A program made the position numbers and the translations under genes. Under the pieces are notes generated by a model. That model ran no database searches and was not told the origin of the DNA. It saw only the letters and a list, made by a program, of their open reading frames with translations. From JBGQMW01 sp963769845 (GTDB lineage Archaea > Thermoproteota > Bathyarchaeia > Bathyarchaeales > Bathycorpusculaceae), in NCBI GenBank assembly GCA_963769845.1, contig CAVYNL010000016.1, forward strand, positions 99,329 to 163,328: a DNA stretch of 64,000 nt, in the 5' to 3' direction. Of the stretch, positions 50,160 through 57,683 are shown one piece after another. Position 1 is the first letter of the stretch. Every line of letters starts with the position of its first letter.

Positions 50160-51111
50160 TCTTATTTCACAACCTTTTCCAACCATCTTAACGCGTGCAC
50201 TTTATATTTTTTGGACGTTAAATGTTAGATCTCACAACGCGCCTTTGTGAAGTAGTTGCTAATTCTTTTCTGCTCATATCTCGCTAGCTAGCTAGCCTTC
50301 TGTCCAAGTTGTATAAAAGAGCTAGTGAGCGCTAGCGCGCGTAGTTGTATTGTGTCTGTAATAGTGTTGTCGTTAGTGTAGTTGTAGTGGTGTGTAGTTG
50401 TGTCCAGTGCTTGTGCGCGCGCGTTTCAGGTGTATGTATGGCACACTACGATTTTTCTGGGTGTTTTATGGCAGTATTATAGCGTGTTCTTGGGTGTTCT
50501 TGTTGTTTGTTCCTTAATGTTTTCTTTTGTGGTAGAATACGTACAATAATAGCCGTGAGACATTAGACACACACTAGCAGACAAAGCAAAACGCACAAAC
50601 AAAAACCAGAATATGAGACTTGAACTGCTGGAATTGGTCTAGGAGTAGCTGTCTATTTTTGAGTTTAGCGTCGTCGTTCGTCGTTGTAGTGGGAGGAGGA
50701 GGTAAAGTCTTATCCAAACCAGGTTCTGTGAAGTCTTCGGTGAAAACGCCAGCGCGCGCTATAAGCGATTTTTTTGGTTCTGGTCTATCTTCGGGTGATG
50801 GTTCGCCCTGTAACAAGTCGGGTGATAGAGGCGATTATTCTCATTCTATTGGTGCGTGCGCGTTGATTATGTTTCTTGACGTTTCTTCTTCTTGAGTCCT
50901 GCGTGTGCTCTTTTCTTTGGCATCTTCTTACCGAGTCTATGTATGTCCATTGTTTCTTATAGGGGTTCTGTCAAGTCGATACTGTAAATGTATCTGTCAT
51001 GGCTTTTCCAGCTTACAGAATATTAGCGCGTTTTTGCTGTGTGGCTACAGTCACATATTTATAAATATGCAAGCGAAGAATCTAAGAAGGAATTAGGAAA
51101 CTGGAGTTGGA
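50160..51111. other. Non-coding stretch, GT-rich with (GC)n tracts
   Basis: I see no convincing gene. From 50340 to about 50480 the plus strand is strongly G+T-biased, with TAGTTGT repeated near 50341, 50379 and 50394. (GC)n tracts lie at 50335, 50415 and 50752. A 27-codon basic ORF on the minus strand (50867-50950, starting MDIHRLGKK) and a CTAGCTAGCTAG palindrome at 50283-50295 are present. The first is too short to support. A palindromic TATA element (ATATTTATAAATAT, 51055-51068) is the promoter of the next cupin gene. Confidence 0.4.
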
Positions 51112-51417
51112 ATAACGGAAAAAGCGCAAGACCCTTTGAAAGTAGCCAAAAACGCCTATAAGTTCATAATGGAAAATGACCGTGTGCGCGTACTTCAGGT
51201 TCAGTTGAAGCCAGGCGACAAGGCGGTAATGCATTATCATCCAGACCACGTGGTATATGTTCTCAAAGGCGGAAAAGCAAAGATGACATCTTCAGGAAAA
51301 ACAGACACGTTAGACATGAAAATTGGCCAGGCAATCTTCCTCAAAGCCCAATCTCACGAAGCCGAGAACACAGGGAAAACCGATTTAGACCTCCTAGTCG
51401 TCGAACTTAAGAAATAG
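51112..51417 (+). CDS. Cupin-domain protein 2
   Basis: The open frame reaches back to an ATA codon at 51112, five bases after GGAG (51103-51106); the nearest usual start is TTG 51136, which has no ribosome site. From ATA the product has 101 residues, beginning ITEKAQDPLKVAKNAYKF. The cupin barrel has motif 1 in PGDKAVMHYHPDHVVYVLKG and motif 2 in IGQAIFLKAQSHEAENTG, with His residues in place. It may be a small metal cupin of unknown activity. A TATA element lies at 51055-51068. Confidence 0.72.
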   Translation: MTEKAQDPLKVAKNAYKFIMENDRVRVLQVQLKPGDKAVMHYHPDHVVYVLKGGKAKMTSSGKTDTLDMKIGQAIFLKAQSHEAENTGKTDLDLLVVELKK

Positions 51418-51436
51418 TTCCCTTTTTTTCTTTTCC
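51418..51436 (+). terminator. Poly-T terminator after cupin 2
   Basis: Immediately after the stop codon (TAG 51415-51417) comes a T-rich run (T7 at 51423-51429, then CTTTT). Archaeal transcription usually ends at such runs. Confidence 0.5.
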
Positions 51437-51503
51437 GCTGTCCAAAAAGTGATAACAGCCATTGAATCGGGGAATTGTTGCCAAATCCCACCTGATTTTG
51501 CGT

Positions 51504-51607
51504 GTAGGGGTCGCCGCGAACCCTACTTTGAGTGGCGATGTCGCCACTGTCTCCTGCAGTTCCCCTCTTTTTCTGTTTGGGTTGGAGGGTAAAGTTTTAT
51601 CCCAAAC
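51504..51607. repeat. Cluster of three inverted repeats
   Basis: Three hairpin-forming repeats follow one another: GTAGGG/CCCTAC at 51504-51526, AGTGGCGA/TCGCCACT at 51531-51548 with a two-base loop, and GTTTGGG/CCCAAAC at 51575-51607. The last encloses GGTAAAGTTTTATCC, and similar pieces recur near 50701 and 54252. No gene is present. Confidence 0.5.
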
Positions 51608-51654
51608 TCATGAGAAGCGATAAGGTGAGAAACGGAATCAGAGACTAGAGTTTA

Positions 51655-52044
51655 ATGGATAATGTGAGAGCCTTTGACATACCTGTTGACGATATGGAAA
51701 GGGCCAGGAAATTCTACGAGAAAGTCTTTGGTTGGGAGATTCATCCGATTCCAGGCAGTGGAGGAAACTTTCATTCGGCTCACACAGTGCCTGTTGACGA
51801 GAACGATGAACCGCAGATTCGTGGAGCCATAAACGGAGGTCTGTTTAGAAGGGGCACACATGGTCTGAACGAGACTTTTCTTGAAGTCACTGTTCCGTCT
51901 ATTGATGAGTATTTGAAGAAGATAGAGGCAGAAGGTGGTCAACTGGTGACGCCAAAAGGTCCCATATTGGACATCGCATTTTTCGCTGTCGTGAAAGACA
52001 CCGAAGGCAATGCTATAGGACTCTGGGAAGACGTGAAAAGATAG
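51655..52044 (+). CDS. VOC (glyoxalase-like) family protein
   Basis: The 129-residue protein is one vicinal-oxygen-chelate unit: IPVDDMERARKFYEKVFGWE (about 9-28), GAINGGLFRRG and TPKGPILDIAFFAVVKDTEG with a Glu metal ligand in the end GNAIGLWED. It should bind a divalent metal. Substrate is unknown. ATG 51655 is preceded by an AGAG-type site. A truncated methyltransferase ORF overlaps its end in antisense. Confidence 0.78.
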   Translation: MDNVRAFDIPVDDMERARKFYEKVFGWEIHPIPGSGGNFHSAHTVPVDENDEPQIRGAINGGLFRRGTHGLNETFLEVTVPSIDEYLKKIEAEGGQLVTPKGPILDIAFFAVVKDTEGNAIGLWEDVKR

Positions 52045-52084
52045 AGGGCATTACCGACAATTCTTTCGCGCGCGCTTCCTAAAC

Positions 52085-52376
52085 GGCAGGCGAAACACGT
52101 CTGCTTTACAGAAAGAAACTGGACATTTGAATTTCTTCCCTCGGCAATTTTCAGCATTTCTTCTGCAAAATCTGTTCCAACTATGCTTTGGGCTGTTTCT
52201 GACACAATTTCAGTCCAATAAGCAGTTCCGCAAGCCACGTCAAGAACCCTTCTAGCTTTCAAAGCTTCTTTTGAAACATTTGCTATCCTTTGCAGTTCTT
52301 TCTGTCTGACAAAGTCCCTTCCTTTGTAAAGCTCTTCGTCGAATACTCTTGCCCGTCTTCTGTAGTATTCTTCCAT
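52085..52376 (-). pseudogene. Truncated SAM-dependent methyltransferase
   Basis: Residues 1 to about 88 are the start of a class I methyltransferase: EEYYRRRARVFDEELYKGRD, then RRVLDVACGTAYWTEIVSET (the SAM-binding motif) and GTDFAEEMLKIAEGR. After VQF the frame enters unrelated sequence and runs antisense into the VOC gene. The catalytic half is missing. The break lies about 30 bp from a CGCGCGCGC tract (52067-52075). It is a gene fragment and should not be active. Confidence 0.7.
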
Positions 52377-52532
52377 GTTTACCGAAACTTCTCTAGTTTA
52401 TTGCACGTTTCGGTTCGGCTAAAACTTTTCCGAAAAACCAAAAAAGTGGCTTTCTTAGCGCGCGCAATCTTTTCGATTTCTAAATAACCAAAGCAGAGTC
52501 AACTTAGCCTTAAAGCATTTTTTACGCCTTCT

Positions 52533-53388
52533 CTATTTCTTGCCTTTTGAGACGAAGATTGCGAGGTGCGCGATGCGATAATGTTTGACCGTTCGGAAAT
52601 AGCGAGATAGCAAAGATGCAGTAGTTGTAAAGTCAAGTTTGGTCTTATCCTCTTCCAAGACTTCGTGTTCCACTTTCTCAACAAATTCTCCCATCGTTAG
52701 AGGGTAATTGTCCTTGTTCGGATGGTAATAAGGAACGATGAACGCGAGACTTCCGTCCTTCTTCAAAACGCGGTGTAACTCTTTCAGGGCTCGGTGGACA
52801 TTTTCGGGTTCGCCGTGCACTCTTACGGCGTCAACGAAGTTATCCTTTAAGGATATGTTTTCAACGGCGGTATCAAGAACAATGAGGTTTGCGCATTCGA
52901 TGCCCAGCTTCACGGACTGGGGCTTGACCAAGTAGATTTTCCCATCCTCAACCACGTTGCCTAATGATGATACCATCCAATCATAGAAGACTTTAGGTGC
53001 AACCACTAAGATTGTGTCACCCCTGCCTACTTGCGAATCGAGCAAGCGTTGCAGTTTTCGAATGGCACTCTTCTCAGGAGGAAGTTTCGACAAATACTGA
53101 ATATACTTGACATGAATGGTTTTGACTGCTTCCTTCAGCTCTTGATCCAGTTTCTCCGAACCTTTCTTGCCCAGCCTGTACACCTTCCTTTCCAGGCCCG
53201 AGGGCGCTTTTCATTCGAGTTCCCTCCAGATAACCCTCTGTCTCCATCTCACCGAGCACTCTGTAGAGGTAGCTAATATTCGGCCTTAAACCTCTCGATG
53301 CCAGTTGCTTCTGGACTTCATAACCGTGCATTTCTGCGGTGCCAAGCATCTCTACAATCGTCTTCTTCAAATCGTCTTTATGCATCAA
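52533..53388 (-). pseudogene. PadR-methyltransferase fusion broken by one frameshift
   Basis: The first 65 residues (from ATG 53388) are a PadR winged helix: KTIVEMLGTAEMHGYEVQKQ, then RPNISYLYRVLGEMETEGYL. Near 53191-53198 an extra base (in CCTGGAAAGG) shifts the frame; the continuation, VYRLGKKGSEKLDQELKEAV, is readable in the next frame and leads to a methyltransferase-like domain (VVAPKVFYDWMVSSLG, NFVDAVRVHGEPENVHRALK, LAFIVPYYHPNKDN). Together about 285 residues. A regulator with an attached methyltransferase domain is known in archaea. Either a recent pseudogene or a base error. Confidence 0.7.
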
Positions 53389-53499
53389 ACAAACCAGCTA
53401 TTCGAAAATCAGTACTATAGTAACATAGTCTTAGCTATTTATAGGCTCCTAAGCCCTTCAGGTTTCAAGCCTAAACACAAAACAGAAGAACGTGAAAAA
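53389..53499. promoter_or_regulatory. Divergent PadR operator/promoter, copy 1
   Basis: Between the PadR gene and a signal-peptide ORF lies AGTACTATAGTAACATAGTC (53411-53430), containing the perfect palindrome TACTATAGTA, then a TATA element (CTATTTATAGG, 53434-53444). The same block recurs at 54370-54404, so both control regions come from one duplication. PadR proteins often regulate themselves at such sites. Confidence 0.6.
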
Positions 53500-53631
53500 A
53501 TGAGAAAAACCAAACTATTATTGCCGATAATCTTGGGCATTCTATTGCCCTCTATATCGTTAGTTGCACCTAGCTTTACCGCCAACAAAACGGGCTTGAC
53601 CAGCGCGTTCACGCGCGCCTCGCAACTATAG
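53500..53631 (+). pseudogene. Remnant of a secreted protein gene (signal peptide only)
   Basis: ATG 53500 begins MRKTKLLLPIILGILLPSIS, a signal peptide, then LVAPSFTANKTGLTSAFTRA and a stop. It resembles the start of the beta-helix pseudogene at 54443 (LLPSIALALPPNNTGFT) after a duplicated promoter. The mature protein is missing. A GCGCG-rich stretch (53602-53620) marks the break. Confidence 0.5.
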
Positions 53632-53650
53632 CGAGGGGGGAGAAAAGCCT

Positions 53651-54226
53651 GTGACACAGTCTCAAAGCACAAAAGCTTCAGGCAGTAAAGTTGGTGGGAT
53701 TATGGGACCAAGCTCCATTCTGACTTTGGCTGTTCCCGTGGTCGCATTGATCGTTGCGTTGTTGAGCGGAAGCATTCTTCTCCTGACCTATGTTCATGTG
53801 CTCACCGGGGCAACTTGGACTGGCATAGACCTGTTTATGGGGCTAGTAATGAGCAGAGTGCTGGGTGATCTCTCCACTCAAAGCCGTGTCGAGGTCATAA
53901 AAAAACTCGTTCCTATCATGCTGTTCTTTATGCCCGCGTTGGCTTCGGTAGCCATAACTGCCGGCGTTTACCTAGCGATCAGTCTGGGTTGGAGTTTCTT
54001 CTCCGCACCGATAATTGCGGCCTTTATCATCGTGGTTATCTTATCGGTCCAAGGCTTTGCTCTGATACTGCCAAACGAGGTTCGCGTCTTTCTCGAGCTC
54101 AGGAAGCCAAACCCAGACACAGAGAAGATCGTGAAACTTGGCATGCGAAACTTCTACTTCGCTGGCAGCCAAACGATATTCCAGATCGCAATCATATTTG
54201 TGATGGCCTATATGGGCACAATATAA
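53651..54226 (+). CDS. Multi-pass membrane protein of unknown function
   Basis: The 191-residue protein starts at GTG 53651 after a G-rich site (GAGGGGGGAG). Four or five membrane helices are visible: about 26-50, 52-70, 88-112, 115-140 and 170-190. HVLTGATWTGIDLFMGLVMS in helix 2 recalls membrane proteins of the DUF2269/CopD-like group. I cannot give it a function. It is cotranscribed with, or promoted from, the PadR operator copy 1. Confidence 0.6.
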   Translation: MTQSQSTKASGSKVGGIMGPSSILTLAVPVVALIVALLSGSILLLTYVHVLTGATWTGIDLFMGLVMSRVLGDLSTQSRVEVIKKLVPIMLFFMPALASVAITAGVYLAISLGWSFFSAPIIAAFIIVVILSVQGFALILPNEVRVFLELRKPNPDTEKIVKLGMRNFYFAGSQTIFQIAIIFVMAYMGTI

Positions 54227-54363
54227 TGAAAAAAGCGTTTGGACCTGAGCCGGTTTGGTCTTAGGAGCAGAGTCTTGTCCAAACCCAAAGCTGCAGGAGG
54301 CTAAGCCTCTCCAATCGTTTTCTTCATCTCGTCTTTGCCCATAAAAGAAACTAGCTATTAGAA

Positions 54364-54442
54364 AATCAGTACTATAGTAGCATCGTCTTAGTCATTTATA
54401 GGTTCCAAAGCGTTTAGCAGTCCGAACACAAAGGTGAAACGA
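54364..54442 (+). promoter_or_regulatory. PadR operator/promoter, copy 2
   Basis: AGTACTATAGTAGCATCGTC (54370-54389) and a TATA-like CATTTATAGG (54395-54404) repeat copy 1 almost exactly. On its left, the minus strand still encodes MGKDEMKKTIGEA, a decayed copy of the PadR start. This shows the whole divergent unit was duplicated. Confidence 0.6.
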
Positions 54443-55548
54443 ATGAAAAAAGCAATAATTTTGTCGTCGATTAGTCTTGTTAATTCTTTTGCCATCCATA
54501 GCGTTAGCGTTACCGCCAAACAACACGGGCTTTACGGTTAAGGTCATAGCTGCAAAGGGCCAAGTTATAACAGGCACAATAAATGCTACTGGCTTTGACG
54601 TCGGCGTGTACGTGGGTCCAGGAATCACCGGTGTCATCATCACAAATGCAAAAATCTTCGGAGCAAACGACCACGGGATATTCGTCCAAGACACATAGGG
54701 CATAGTCATCAAGGACAGCAACATAACAGGAAACGGCGTATCGCCACATGGATTGTCCGAGGACAAAGCAATCACCCTCTCAGGCACAACCAACTGTCTG
54801 GTCAAAGACAACTTTGTAGGGTTCAATGGGGTCGGCGGAATCTCCGTAACAGATGACGGGCCTGTCAGTCCAGGTTCATTAAATCCAGGTTCTCCCCTGC
54901 CTGGTCAAGGAAACGTGATCATGGGCAACGTGATTGAGAATAACATTGGTGATTGCGGTATAGTCATTGCTGCGTTCAATCCAGGCGAGGGCGTTTCAGA
55001 CAACTTGGTAACGGGCAACACAGTAATCGGAAATTCATTCGGACCAACTAATCCTCCATTCATCGGAGGAATAGTCGTTGCAGCCGATACTCCATCCACA
55101 ACTGCTAAAGACAACATAGTGCTCGGGAACACGGTTATCGGGGGCTGGATACCCGGAATAATCGTCCACAGTAATGCTCCTGGCGACCTGGTCACCGGAA
55201 CAGTAGTATCCCTCAATAGGCTCATCTCTAATGGTGCGGGGCCTGATCCAACCGACGCGCCAAACACAGCCGGCATAGTTATCGCAAACGAGGCAAGCCG
55301 GGCGCGGTCTTAACCCACACCTTAGTAGCATGGAATACGGTGACAAACGACTACTACGGTGTATGGCACAAGGGCGACACCAACACCAATATAATTCTTC
55401 ACAGGGTGCGGGCGCGGTCTTGACCCACACCTTAGTAGTATGGAACACGGTGACAAACGACTACTACGGCGTATGGCACAAGGGCGACACCAACACCAAC
55501 ATAATTCTTCTGCTGGGCAATGCCGTTGTCAAAGTCGGTCATCCTTGA
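54443..55548 (+). pseudogene. Broken secreted right-handed beta-helix protein
   Basis: A signal peptide (MKKAIILSS, then LLPSIALALPPN in another frame) precedes repeated beta-helix turns: GVYVGPGITGVIITNAKIFG, GIVIKDSNITGNG, NVIMGNVIENNIGDCGIVIA, DNLVTGNTVIGNSFG and DNIVLGNTVIGGWIPGIIV. This NosD/pectate-lyase-like pattern marks a surface protein. Lesions: a frameshift between 54443 and 54477, an in-frame TAG at 54696-54698, and a frame change near 55300 caused by a 110-bp tandem duplication. The intact protein would have about 330 residues. It lies under operator copy 2. Confidence 0.65.
55301..55510 (+). repeat. 110-bp tandem duplication
   Basis: Two copies of about 100 bp, starting with GGCGCGGTCTT at 55301 and 55411, encode THTLVAWNTVTNDYYGVWHK and its near-identical repeat. 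The period of 110 is not a multiple of three, so the duplication itself shifts the frame. Only a handful of base differences separate the copies, so it is recent. Confidence 0.75.
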
Positions 55549-55582
55549 TTGGCTAACATAGACTACAGAAATTCCCCTCCTC

Positions 55583-55591
55583 CTTTTTTTA
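55583..55591 (+). terminator. Poly-T run after the beta-helix pseudogene
   Basis: A run of T (CCTTTTTTTACG) follows the last stop codon by about 35 bases. It suits an archaeal transcription end. Confidence 0.35.
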
Positions 55592-55629
55592 CGTTTGTAG
55601 TAATAATATAGAGTCTAATCAGCTTCAAG

Positions 55630-55905
55630 TCAGATTTCACAAGCGCGCGCTATGACGCGGTCCTTTTTTGAGAGATCCAATAATGCTCGAGCTGACTGTC
55701 CATCCGTTATTGCATAACGGCTTGAAAGGCCAAAGAGGATTCTGAGAGTCCCACTCCCTCTCAATAGCGAATCAATGCTTTTCATTAGAGTTCGCAGTCT
55801 ACTTATTTTGACGTACGCCATGGCTATGTCGATGCTTTTTGATCTTTCAACTAATGCAGGCAACTCTTCAGCCAATGTTGGTCCATCGAGAAATTCAACT
55901 CTCAT
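55630..55905 (-). pseudogene. N-terminal fragment of a phospholipase-D-like nuclease
   Basis: The 91-residue product begins MRVEFLDGPTLAEELPALVE, then SIDIAMAYVKISRLRTLMKS and GTLRILFGLSSRYAITDGQS. This is the first half of a PLD-like domain as found in restriction-type nucleases and DEAD-box helicase fusions. It stops at KKDRVIARACEI, before the catalytic HxK would come. The stop lies inside an AGCGCGCGCT palindrome region (55642-55651). I regard it as a truncated defence gene. Confidence 0.55.
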
Positions 55906-56101
55906 AACTTCTCACCCGAATCCAGTAAAAAGAGTTAATATCAATCACCATATATCGTTAACCAGAAAAAGCACTCGCCCACCACTCGTGCTAGGGCACC
56001 GCGCGAAGAGTGCGCGCGCACATCAACCTGATGGATGTTGCCGCCGTCTTGGCTTAAGCGTTTGCGTTCTCTAAAATGCTAGGAGCGTGCGCTCCCTAAA
56101 A

Positions 56102-56125
56102 CCGCAAGTATTATTATTTTTGCGG
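56102..56125. promoter_or_regulatory. TATA box inside an inverted repeat
   Basis: CCGCAA at 56102-56107 and TTGCGG at 56120-56125 flank an AT-rich core (GTATTATTATTT) that is the probable TATA box of the gene at 56150. A protein bound here would block transcription. Confidence 0.4.
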
Positions 56126-56149
56126 GATTATGAAATGAACAGTGATTAG

Positions 56150-56590
56150 ATGGTTGCATTCGACGCGATAATGATTCCGGCTAACAAGCGAAAACTCGGA
56201 GAGCTTGGCGATGTTGAACTCCACAGACAGCATTTGAGAACCAATCAAGTCGTATTCTGGGATATTATTCCTGCTGGAGGTATAGATGCCCCTTGGAAGC
56301 ATCCGGGAATCAATTCGGGATACTTCTACATCTCAGGAACAGGCCTAGTGAAGTATTGGATGACTATAGAATACATCAAACAGTGGAGGGAGATTAATCT
56401 TGACTCTGTACGAAAATACGCTCCCAGTTTCAGAAAACCAGAGCCCTCCAACTACTATGCTATCCTGATTAGCCAACTGGAACCGCTACGCACTGAACGA
56501 AGACTGAAAGATTTCAGGTTGGCCAGCAACAACAAAGAGGTCGAAAGAGTCCAGAACTACGCAATCGTCAAAGATGAAGGATATCGCTGA
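56150..56590 (+). CDS. Unrecognised 146-residue protein
   Basis: ATG 56150 follows the TATA element by about 30-35 bases. The protein contains NQVVFWDIIPAGGIDAPWKH and SGYFYISGTGLVKYWMTIEY, a mix of strands with Trp and aromatic residues that recalls PUA/EVE-like folds, and a basic C-terminal half. I cannot assign a family. It lies 44 bp before an EVE-like gene on the same strand, and the two could have been one protein. No catalytic motif is visible. Confidence 0.4.
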   Translation: MVAFDAIMIPANKRKLGELGDVELHRQHLRTNQVVFWDIIPAGGIDAPWKHPGINSGYFYISGTGLVKYWMTIEYIKQWREINLDSVRKYAPSFRKPEPSNYYAILISQLEPLRTERRLKDFRLASNNKEVERVQNYAIVKDEGYR

Positions 56591-56634
56591 CCTAGGATAG
56601 ACTGGTCTTTTCATGCTGGAGAGCGCACGCGCAA

Positions 56635-56910
56635 ATGCTGGTTGATCCTGAGCAGTCTGCGAAGTATTGGACGGAGGAAAAGGATAAAGGACAATTGAGG
56701 CTCAGATTGAAAATTCATTACAAACTCAGGCTGATCAACAATCCAGTCTTTAAGGCAGAGCTAAAGAATTTGCCCGAATTGGAAGACATGCAGATTTTCC
56801 GACAACCGCAAGCCACTAACTTTCTGGTCACGAATAGTGAGTGGCAAGTCATTGTGGACCTGTTGAAGAAACGATTTGGCTTTGCACAGGCGAATGACAA
56901 GGGACTATGA
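56635..56910 (+). CDS. EVE-domain-like fragment or small protein
   Basis: The 91-residue product has LRLKIHYKLRLINNPVFKAE, then LPELEDMQIFRQPQATNFLV and TNSEWQVIVDLL. The QPQATN pattern and a following EEW/SEW helix match the C-terminal part of EVE domains, which bind modified bases in DNA or RNA. The N-terminal strands of the domain are missing or lie in the preceding gene. Start codon ATG 56635; TTG 56641 also possible. Partner of the upstream gene. Confidence 0.4.
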   Translation: MLVDPEQSAKYWTEEKDKGQLRLRLKIHYKLRLINNPVFKAELKNLPELEDMQIFRQPQATNFLVTNSEWQVIVDLLKKRFGFAQANDKGL

Positions 56911-56951
56911 GGTTTGAACTGTGAAAGTCTCGTTCGTCGAGGCGCAATCTC

Positions 56952-57560
56952 TCACAACGGAGTTGAGGTGTCTTCTCCTGCGCGTGCGCCAGAATAGTAG
57001 GCTATCTCAGGGGCGGATAGTCTAACCCGGTTAGATTCCGCTGCTTTGGCGCGCGCGCGCCCCAATGTAAATTCCCATTTGCACCAAGAGTCTTTAGGGT
57101 GTTTGTCTGGCGGGCAGACTAAACAGTTCACTTTGACTTCTGGGTTGAGTGTTTTTGCGAAGTTTTTCAGGTAGCCGTGTCGGACGTTTTTGCATGGAAA
57201 TTCGGTTAGGCCTTTGTCCAGGCGGGCTTCTTGGGTTCTGCATTTTTTGACCCAGAGGACCGCCTTTTTGTCGCTGATTTCTATCGTCTTGAAGGGTTGG
57301 TCTAGCGCCCAGCTTGACATGCGGAGTAGGTCTATGATTTGTGGTATGTTCGGGTTTTCTGATGTTTGAAGCAGTTTTCGGAGGCTTCTCGCTTCGATGG
57401 CGGCCATCGCTTCCCAAACGCTTGCATCGATTTCGGCTGCTGCTTCGGTACCGAACCTTTTTTCTATGCCCAGAAAATAGAGGCCGTCGACTCTCCACAG
57501 GTTTCTAACCTGCAGAAAGAAAAAGTCCAGCATCTTGCTGTTGGGCATCGTTTCCAGCAT
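56952..57560 (-). CDS. DUF6125-type Cys-rich protein
   Basis: ATG 57560 is chosen, since a TATA element (TTATTAATC, about 57624-57632) places the transcript start near 57600, and GAGG lies before this ATG; the longer TTG 57611 start is excluded. The protein resembles the family I know as DUF6125: LWRVDGLYFLGIEKRFGTEA, then VKKCRTQEARLDKGLTEFPC and CLVCPPDKHPKDSWCKWEFT with several Cys that may bind metal or a cluster. After EFTLG the frame passes a 12-base GCGC run (57049-57060) and adds 36 unrelated residues. Its original end was probably there. Confidence 0.65.
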   Translation of the reverse strand: MLETMPNSKMLDFFFLQVRNLWRVDGLYFLGIEKRFGTEAAAEIDASVWEAMAAIEARSLRKLLQTSENPNIPQIIDLLRMSSWALDQPFKTIEISDKKAVLWVKKCRTQEARLDKGLTEFPCKNVRHGYLKNFAKTLNPEVKVNCLVCPPDKHPKDSWCKWEFTLGRARAKAAESNRVRLSAPEIAYYSGARAGEDTSTPL

Positions 57561-57683
57561 TTTGCGGTCCTCAACGCTTCCCGAAGGGTATTCGCTCACA
57601 GTGTGCACCAACGTACAAGATTAATAAGCTGCGCTAATTAACTTTTCAAACCGCTAGCATTGTTAAGCGCGTGGCGATGACCC

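Larger units (their letters stand above)
47674..57060. repeat. Dispersed alternating (GC)n tracts in 47-57 kb
   Basis: Runs of at least seven alternating G/C bases lie at 47675, 48484, 48606, 49135, 49202, 50335, 50415, 50752, 52067, 52458, 55643, 56012 and 57049. Four of these are the perfect palindrome AGCGCGCGCT (47674, 48483, 50751, 55642). Others occur at 12706 and 26999 (palindromes), 25552 and 62569. Most lie in gaps or at gene 3' ends. Confidence 0.7.

Noticed and set aside
50574..50895. Two overlapping open frames of 80 and 91 residues on opposite strands
   Set aside because: Low-complexity Pro/Thr and Gly/Val runs, no ribosome site, no family pattern.
54696..54698. Pyrrolysine at TAG in the beta-helix gene
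   Set aside because: Other frameshifts in the same gene make decay the simpler explanation.
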